NCBI GenBank assembly: GCA_030613705.1
Contig: JAUWLJ010000032.1
Location: 1 to 11,609 of the forward strand
Length of the DNA: 11,609 bases
Reading direction: 5' to 3'
DNA from: Chloroflexota bacterium
GTDB lineage: Bacteria; Chloroflexota; Anaerolineae; Anaerolineales; UBA4823
The notes under the pieces are model-generated. The model did no database searches. It was not told the origin of the DNA and saw only the letters and a program-made list of their open reading frames with translations. Position 1 is the first letter of the stretch; every line of letters begins with the position of its first letter. A program made the position numbers and the translations under genes. Shown here one piece after another: positions 6,786 to 11,609 of the stretch.

Positions 6786-9197
6786 TTAAAAATAACTTGG
6801 GTAATTCGTGGGATCAGATTCACTCATTATCTGATAAACCATTTCAAACACTTGATCAGAGTTGGGTTTTGACCAATAATCCCCATCGGATCCATAGGCT
6901 GGCCGATGGGCTTTTCCTGGGAGAGTTCGTGGCGGTGAGTCAAGCCAATAGTAACCGCTTTGTTTTTCGATCACTTCCTGCAGCATATAGGCAGTTGTAC
7001 CGCCGGGGACATCCTCGTCAACGAAGAGGATATGACCGGTCTTTTTCAAAGATTCAAGAATTGCTGCATGAATGTCAAACGGTAATAAAGATTGGACGTC
7101 AATCACCTCAGTATCGATACCTATCTGGTTCAGGCGTTCTGCTGCTTCCAGCACAATCCGGCAGGTAGCCCCGTATGTGACGACACTGATATCCACCCCT
7201 TGACGAATTACCTCGGGAATGCCTAGTGGCACAGTGAACTCACCCACATTGTCTGGCAGGGTTTCTTTCAACCGGTAGCCATTTAATACTTCAATGATTA
7301 ATCCGGGTTCATCAGAATGCAACAGAGTATTGTAGAATCCAGCTGCTTGAGTCATATTTCTGGGAACGAGCACGTATATCCCACGCACCAGGTGGATAAT
7401 GCCGGCCATGGGAGATCCAGAATGCCAAATCCCTTCCAATCGGTGGCCGCGAGTACGGATAATTACGGGTGCTTTCGCGCCCCCCTTTGTCCGCCATTGC
7501 AAGGTTGCCAGATCGTCGGACATTATCTGCAATCCATACAATAGATAATCCAAGTATTGGATTTCAGCGATCGGTCGTAAACCTCGCATTGCCATTCCGA
7601 TAGCTTGTCCGATAATAGTAGCTTCACGAATCCCGGTGTCTGAAACCCTCAACTCCCCATATTTCTCTTGAAGGCCACGAAATCCCTGGTTGACATCACC
7701 GAGTTTTCCAACATCTTCTCCAAAGGCAATCACGCGCGGGTCCCGCTCCAGCGCTTTATCAAATAAGGCATTCAACACCTCAAAACCATAAACTTTAGGT
7801 GAATCTTTGGAGTAAACTGGCTCAATCAGCGGTACATCAAGAGCTGCCCGGGAAGATTGGCTGAATTGGTGAGAGCTGTTTCGCTCTTCATTCACTGCCA
7901 TTTGGGAGTTTTTCCATTCGAGTAGTTGACTTTTTGAGGGTAGCGTTTCATCCCTGACAAGGGTCAATGCTTTAAGTGCCGCGGACATCGCATCCCGGCG
8001 AAAGGGTGTTGGGATGGCAAGAAGATTCTTTCGAATTTCCTCAAGCTGATCAGAATGGCCTGATTTTTCTGCGAGGTCAGCGATGAGATCGGCAAGTTCT
8101 TCCCGTTCATTTTGAATCGGTGAGATATAAGCTTGCCAGGCTTTCTTGCGGCACTCTTCAACAAGGTGTCGCTCTTCCTTTTCTAATTGGTCTAATTCTT
8201 GAGAAGTTGCGAGATCTCTGTCAGTTATCCACTCTCGGAATTTAACCAGGCAATCGAATTCGGCTTCCCAGGCTAGCCTCTCTTTGCTTTTATAACGCTC
8301 ATGGCTCCCGGAAGTAGAATGTCCTTGGGGTTGGGTTAATTCAATGACATGAATGATAGCAGGGATATGCTTGCGCCTGACGGTTTCAGCTGCCTGTAGA
8401 TATTTTTGCATAAGTGATGGATAATCCCATCCCTGGACTGTAAATATATCGAATCCCCTGTCAGATTTCGGTTCCCGTCTGAAACCTTCGATGAGATTGG
8501 AGATGTTCTGCTTAACTAATTGGTGTTCGCTAGAAACTGAAATCCCGAAACAATCATCCCATATGGAAATTAATGCTGGTGATTTTAGAACGCCAATCGC
8601 ATTTACTGCTTCCCAAAACATGCCTTCTGCAGTGGCAGCATTTCCGATTGTTCCAAATGCAATTTCATCACCCCCTCTAGAGAACTCTGTATAGGGTTGC
8701 AGCTCTTCAATTTCCCGGTAAAGACGCGATGCATACGCTAATCCAACCAGGCGAGGCATTTGTGAACCAGTTGGCGATATATCTGGTGAGGAATTGTAAA
8801 TTTCCATCAGGTTCTTCCATGTGCCATCAGGATTCAAGCTGCGCGTTGCAAAATGGGCATTCATCGATCGACCAGCAGTTGCTGGATCAGCTTCTACATC
8901 TCCATGGGCGTACAATTGGGCGAAGAACTCAATCGTACTCAAGGCACCAATCGCAAACATAAAAGTTTGATCGCGATAATACCCTGAGCGAAAGTCCCCT
9001 TTGCGAAAAACTTTAGCCATCGCAATTTGCGGCAGTTCCTTGCCATCCCCGAAGATGCCGAATTTCGCTTTCCCACTCATAACTTCACGCCGGCTAACCA
9101 AACTCACCTGTCGGCTATGGTAGACCAACCGATAATCTGCAATGATCTCCTCGGGATTAATAGTAATTTCCTGACTTGTGTTTTTAATGTCCGTCAT
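6786..9197 (-). CDS. 2-oxoacid dehydrogenase E1, fused alpha and beta subunits
   Basis: An 803-aa thiamine-diphosphate enzyme that decarboxylates a 2-oxoacid and acylates the E2 lipoyl arm. The alpha module (about 1-325) has YYRDQ (73-77), the ThDP/Mg region IGNAATAEG (184-192) to WDDCFGIS (213-220), and the active-site loop QGHSTSGSHERY (291-302). A charged, mostly helical connector of about 130 residues follows (330-460). The beta module (about 467-803) has AFGEDVG (491-497), DTGIREA with E525 at the position of the glutamate that activates ThDP, and H592 in WHSGSP matching the beta active-site histidine. Many bacteria encode the two modules separately; fused forms are known, notably in Bacteroidota. 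In the usual GDG...NN metal motif, Asp is Asn186 and Asn is Asp215. The ATG at 9197 has AAGGAG (9203-9208) five bases upstream. The substrate could be a branched-chain oxoacid or pyruvate. Confidence 0.93.
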   Translation of the reverse strand: MTDIKNTSQEITINPEEIIADYRLVYHSRQVSLVSRREVMSGKAKFGIFGDGKELPQIAMAKVFRKGDFRSGYYRDQTFMFAIGALSTIEFFAQLYAHGDVEADPATAGRSMNAHFATRSLNPDGTWKNLMEIYNSSPDISPTGSQMPRLVGLAYASRLYREIEELQPYTEFSRGGDEIAFGTIGNAATAEGMFWEAVNAIGVLKSPALISIWDDCFGISVSSEHQLVKQNISNLIEGFRREPKSDRGFDIFTVQGWDYPSLMQKYLQAAETVRRKHIPAIIHVIELTQPQGHSTSGSHERYKSKERLAWEAEFDCLVKFREWITDRDLATSQELDQLEKEERHLVEECRKKAWQAYISPIQNEREELADLIADLAEKSGHSDQLEEIRKNLLAIPTPFRRDAMSAALKALTLVRDETLPSKSQLLEWKNSQMAVNEERNSSHQFSQSSRAALDVPLIEPVYSKDSPKVYGFEVLNALFDKALERDPRVIAFGEDVGKLGDVNQGFRGLQEKYGELRVSDTGIREATIIGQAIGMAMRGLRPIAEIQYLDYLLYGLQIMSDDLATLQWRTKGGAKAPVIIRTRGHRLEGIWHSGSPMAGIIHLVRGIYVLVPRNMTQAAGFYNTLLHSDEPGLIIEVLNGYRLKETLPDNVGEFTVPLGIPEVIRQGVDISVVTYGATCRIVLEAAERLNQIGIDTEVIDVQSLLPFDIHAAILESLKKTGHILFVDEDVPGGTTAYMLQEVIEKQSGYYWLDSPPRTLPGKAHRPAYGSDGDYWSKPNSDQVFEMVYQIMSESDPTNYPSYF

Positions 9198-9252
9198 GGG
9201 TGCTCCTTGAACTCATTCTAGTTGATCCTGAACACCTCATAATTGAGTCCTT

Positions 9253-9287
9253 AAACAAAAAGAGGGAGTAGCGCGCGCCGCTCCCTC
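9253..9287 (-). terminator. Strong intrinsic terminator after the HdrD-like gene
   Basis: The perfect arms GAGGGAG (9262-9268) and CTCCCTC (9281-9287) enclose a 12-nt GC-rich loop, in which GC/GC pairs can extend the stem past one mismatch. Read on the - strand the hairpin is followed directly by TTTTTGTTT (9253-9261), a classic U-tract. It lies about 150 bases past the stop of the membrane iron-sulfur gene and 55 bases before the E1 start, so it should separate the two transcription units. The intervening 9288-9436 stretch shows no convincing gene. Confidence 0.88.
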
Positions 9288-9436
9288 GAGTATAAACTTA
9301 ATTTCAATGGGAAGGTTTAATTTATATGGACGGGAGCGTAGGTTTTGTCTTTGTAGCTGATTCTCTCCAGGAATGATGGTTATGCACGCTTGCAGGTGTT
9401 TGAGGCTGTTACCAAGAATTAGTAGTTTCCCCAATT

Positions 9437-11446
9437 TCATGATTTATCTATCGATTGAACAATTATCTCGGCAATATCGAGAACTTCCATATTGCTGTTG
9501 GCATCCTTCTTGGCATCATTGAGCATGACCATGCAAAATGGGCATCCAACTGCAAGCTGATCTGCCCCCGTTTTTTGCGCTTCTTGGAAACGATCAGCAT
9601 TGATTCGTTCAGTTCCTTCTGCTTCTTCTTTCCACATTTGAGCCCCGCCCGCACCGCAGCAGAATGATTTACGTCCATTCCGTGGCATTTCCACAAGATT
9701 GGTTTGAGTAAGAGTTAATATCTGGCGAGGATCGTTGAAAATATCGTTTTGTCGTCCAAGGTAACAGGGGTCATGGAAGGTTAATGTATCGTTATTATCC
9801 GTATTTAATTTTAATTGACCCTGTTTGATTAATTCATTAATCAGTTGGGTATGATGGATAACTTGATAATTCCCGCCAAAAGCTGGATATTCATTACTAA
9901 TGGTGTGCAGACAATGCGGGCAGGTGGTGACGATCAGTTTTGGTTTAACCTCGTTGAGCAGCTCTACATTCGCAAGAGCCAATTCGCTAAACAGAAATTC
10001 GTTCCCAGCCCGGCGTGCTGAATCCCCTGTGCATTGTTCATTTTCTCCTAGGACCGCGTAATTGACTCCAGCTGAATTTAGAATCTCAGCGAATGCTCGG
10101 GAGGTTTTTTGAGCCCTGGTATCAGTTGCAGGCGCGCAACCAACCCACCATAGCAGATCTGCATCTGGATTCTGATCAACCGTCGGAACTACCAAACCCT
10201 CTGCCCATTTCATCCGTTCAGCGGGGGGAACATTCCAGGGATTTACAGTACGTTCCATGCCTCGGAAAGCTGTCTGGAGTTGCTCAGGGAAATCATTCTC
10301 CATCAGGACAAGTGCCCGGCGAATATCGAGAATATCTCTCATCGGTTCATTTCCCACCGGACAGATATCATTGCATGCGCCGCATGCAGTACAGGCCCAG
10401 ACTGCTTCAGGGGAGATGGCATATTCAGTTAGCGGTATTTGACTCCTCTCCCCGCTCGCCAGTCTCGCTCCTTCGCTGTTCAGGAAATAGCGCTTATTAA
10501 TCTCCATCGCAGCAGGTGATAGCACTTTACCAGTGTTGTAGGCCGGGCATACTTCCTGGCAACGATAGCACATGATACAGGCATAAGCATCCAGGATCAA
10601 TTCCCACTCAAGGTCTTCGATATGAGTTGCACCAAATTGCTCTATGCTTTCATCGTCAAAATCCAACTTGCTCAATTCACCGGTCGAACGTCTTTCCGGT
10701 CGAATTAGAAAATTTATCGGGGCGACAATCAGGTGCAGGTGCTTGGAATTAAGAAAATAGGGGATGAATAACAGAATCGTACCGAGAGCAAGCCAGAAAA
10801 GTATGTGAAATCCAATTGTTAAGGATGACAGGCTAATACCTGCCCAAAGATTGGCCAGAGCATTTGCGAATGGCTGCCAGGGATCACTACCATGTATGGC
10901 AATTTTATAGGATTGTCCGGTGAAACGCGCGCCAACATGAATTAAGATAAAACCTGCCACGATGGCGGAATCGCGTGGTATGCCTTGCCGCGCTTTCTCT
11001 GAGATCAAAATATCTTGCCGCGTAGTTAAATTATCTGGTTTGATTACAAAGCGACGAATGATTAATGCCAACATTCCGATAATAGCTGCCACGCTTAATA
11101 CATCAGCAGTTAGTCGGAACAAATTTCCCAGTGTGCCAACCCCGAGGAATTCAAAATTCGGGATAAGTCCTTCCAATACATCACCAGCATTGACTAGAAG
11201 ATAAAAAATAAAAGCCCACCCGATATATGCATGGAAAAGACTCGGCAATATCCTGAAGCGGAACACAGGTTGAAATGTACCGGTCTTAAAGATCACCTCG
11301 ATTAATCGATTAGGTATTAATCTCCAATCCACACTTCCCTGTCCACGACCGATAACCAGGATAATTCGCAGGCTGACCCGATAAGCTGCATATGTTGAAA
11401 GCAAGATTGCCACGATGATGATGATTTTTTCAATTGTTGTCAGCAA
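9437..11446 (-). CDS. Membrane heterodisulfide-reductase-like Fe-S protein, probable ETF:menaquinone oxidoreductase
   Basis: A 669-aa membrane-anchored redox protein. About five hydrophobic segments (near 8-32, 68-91, 112-133, 160-176, 205-232) form a NarI-like domain; H72, H170, H214, H236 and H238 are candidate haem b ligands. The cytoplasmic part has two 4Fe-4S motifs, CIMCYRCQEVCP (C290, C293, C296, C300) and CTACGACNDICP (C352, C355, C358, C362). Two CCG domains follow: C437, C472, C509, C512 and C561, C596-C597, C635, C638. Only the second has the full CCG triplet; the first reads CTG. This layout matches the DUF224/EMO family, which passes electrons from ETF to menaquinone. No etfAB is visible, so the electron donor is inferred. 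Another HdrD-type quinone-linked reductase is the main alternative. The start is TTG at 11446. Confidence 0.85.
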   Translation of the reverse strand: MLTTIEKIIIIVAILLSTYAAYRVSLRIILVIGRGQGSVDWRLIPNRLIEVIFKTGTFQPVFRFRILPSLFHAYIGWAFIFYLLVNAGDVLEGLIPNFEFLGVGTLGNLFRLTADVLSVAAIIGMLALIIRRFVIKPDNLTTRQDILISEKARQGIPRDSAIVAGFILIHVGARFTGQSYKIAIHGSDPWQPFANALANLWAGISLSSLTIGFHILFWLALGTILLFIPYFLNSKHLHLIVAPINFLIRPERRSTGELSKLDFDDESIEQFGATHIEDLEWELILDAYACIMCYRCQEVCPAYNTGKVLSPAAMEINKRYFLNSEGARLASGERSQIPLTEYAISPEAVWACTACGACNDICPVGNEPMRDILDIRRALVLMENDFPEQLQTAFRGMERTVNPWNVPPAERMKWAEGLVVPTVDQNPDADLLWWVGCAPATDTRAQKTSRAFAEILNSAGVNYAVLGENEQCTGDSARRAGNEFLFSELALANVELLNEVKPKLIVTTCPHCLHTISNEYPAFGGNYQVIHHTQLINELIKQGQLKLNTDNNDTLTFHDPCYLGRQNDIFNDPRQILTLTQTNLVEMPRNGRKSFCCGAGGAQMWKEEAEGTERINADRFQEAQKTGADQLAVGCPFCMVMLNDAKKDANSNMEVLDIAEIIVQSIDKS

Positions 11447-11450
11447 GATG

Positions 11451-11458
11451 TCCTCTTC
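11451..11458 (-). promoter_or_regulatory. Shine-Dalgarno sequence for the TTG start of the HdrD-like gene
   Basis: GAAGAGGA lies four bases before the TTG at 11446-11444. The frame is closed by TAA at 11467-11465, and no ATG or GTG lies between that stop and the TTG, so the TTG is the only reasonable start that keeps the first membrane helix whole. Confidence 0.7.
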
Positions 11459-11480
11459 GTGATATTAAGTTATTAAAATT

Positions 11481-11549
11481 GTGTAAATTAATGTCATTAT
11501 TTGGGATCTGCCTGAAAGTGTATCATAGCCATCATATAGGTGTAAATTA
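11481..11549. repeat. Direct repeat GTGTAAATTA, two copies
   Basis: Identical 10-mers GTGTAAATTA occur at 11481-11490 and 11540-11549, 59 bases apart start to start, upstream of the leftward HdrD-like gene (TAATTTACAC in its reading direction). The copies could be paired regulator sites, duplicated -35-like TTTACA elements, or chance in an AT-rich stretch. Confidence 0.45.
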
Positions 11550-11609
11550 CCAACAGTGAGATTCAACAGTTGATTTTTCTGGGTGATCAGATTGAACGCC
11601 AATGATTTT

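Larger units (their letters stand above)
11447..11609. other. AT-rich upstream region of the HdrD-like gene, no gene recognised
   Basis: These 163 bases precede the membrane iron-sulfur gene and run to the window edge. I see no convincing gene. A promoter for the leftward gene should lie here. One weak - strand candidate pairs ATGACA (11492-11497, one mismatch to the -35 consensus) with TAATAA (11470-11475, a poor -10) over 16 bases. Two TATGAT boxes at 11522-11527 and 11531-11536 look more like -10 elements but lack a good -35. The palindrome TCAACAGTTGA lies at 11563-11573. Confidence 0.4.

Noticed and set aside
9217..9222. TAGAAT on the - strand as a -10 box for the E1 operon
   Set aside because: A start from it would fall on or next to the Shine-Dalgarno sequence, and no -35-like hexamer lies at the right distance.
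9237..9440. A 67-aa leftward reading frame whose ATG overlaps the HdrD-like stop codon as ATGA, resembling a coupled small gene
   Set aside because: The frame runs through the strong terminator at 9253-9287 and its stop lies beyond the U-tract, so the normal transcript would lack a stop codon. The product shows no recognisable features.
10093..10500. A 135-aa rightward reading frame
   Set aside because: It lies wholly antisense to the ferredoxin and CCG region of the HdrD-like gene, whose conserved cysteine motifs show which strand codes.
11465..11609. A leftward frame open from the right edge to TAA at 11467-11465, possibly the end of an upstream gene
   Set aside because: The 47 visible codons give a sequence without recognisable motifs in AT-rich DNA that looks more like a promoter region; it cannot be supported without the sequence beyond the edge.
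1..11609. CRISPR arrays, insertion sequences, tRNA genes and defence or toxin-antitoxin genes
   Set aside because: No regularly spaced repeats, transposase or integrase motifs, cloverleaf structures or small paired toxin-antitoxin frames were seen. The genes read as core metabolism and glycan synthesis.

Overview
The window is an ordinary-looking bacterial chromosome segment with two gene blocks that converge near position 4000. I found no transposase, integrase, CRISPR array, tRNA or rRNA, and no clear sign of a new defence or mobile system. The gene set fits an anaerobic or facultative heterotroph: a fused alpha/beta E1 of a 2-oxoacid dehydrogenase, a membrane heterodisulfide-reductase-like iron-sulfur protein, and a surface-glycan cluster. 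Anaerolineae-type Chloroflexota seems the best guess and the Bacteroidota are another possibility, but this is inference from gene types only.

Positions 1-3984 (+ strand) hold a glycan-assembly block: the 3' part of a GT4-type glycosyltransferase that enters from the left edge, an FkbM-family methyltransferase, and two more GT4-type glycosyltransferases. The last three overlap by 8 and 4 bases, so they are almost certainly one translationally coupled operon. They probably add and O-methylate sugars on a surface polysaccharide or glycolipid. A near-perfect inverted repeat (3992-4021) fills the convergent junction.

Positions 4027-9197 (- strand, transcribed right to left) encode a complete 2-oxoacid dehydrogenase complex in the order E1 (fused alpha-beta, 803 aa), E2 (423 aa, one lipoyl domain) and E3 (lpdA, 465 aa). 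Each gene has a good Shine-Dalgarno sequence. The complex converts a 2-oxoacid to acyl-CoA, CO2 and NADH; its substrate (pyruvate, branched-chain or other) cannot be fixed from sequence reading alone.

Positions 9437-11446 (- strand) encode a 669-aa membrane iron-sulfur protein: a NarI-like haem b membrane domain, two 4Fe-4S motifs and two CCG (HdrD-like) domains. This is the architecture of ETF:menaquinone oxidoreductases (EMO) known from syntrophic fatty-acid oxidisers. A strong intrinsic terminator (9253-9287) separates it from the dehydrogenase operon. If the dehydrogenase acts on branched-chain oxoacids, its acyl-CoA products would feed acyl-CoA dehydrogenases, whose electrons travel through ETF to such a quinone reductase; this would explain the neighbourhood but is a hypothesis. 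The last 163 bases are an AT-rich upstream region with a 10-bp direct repeat and no convincing gene.
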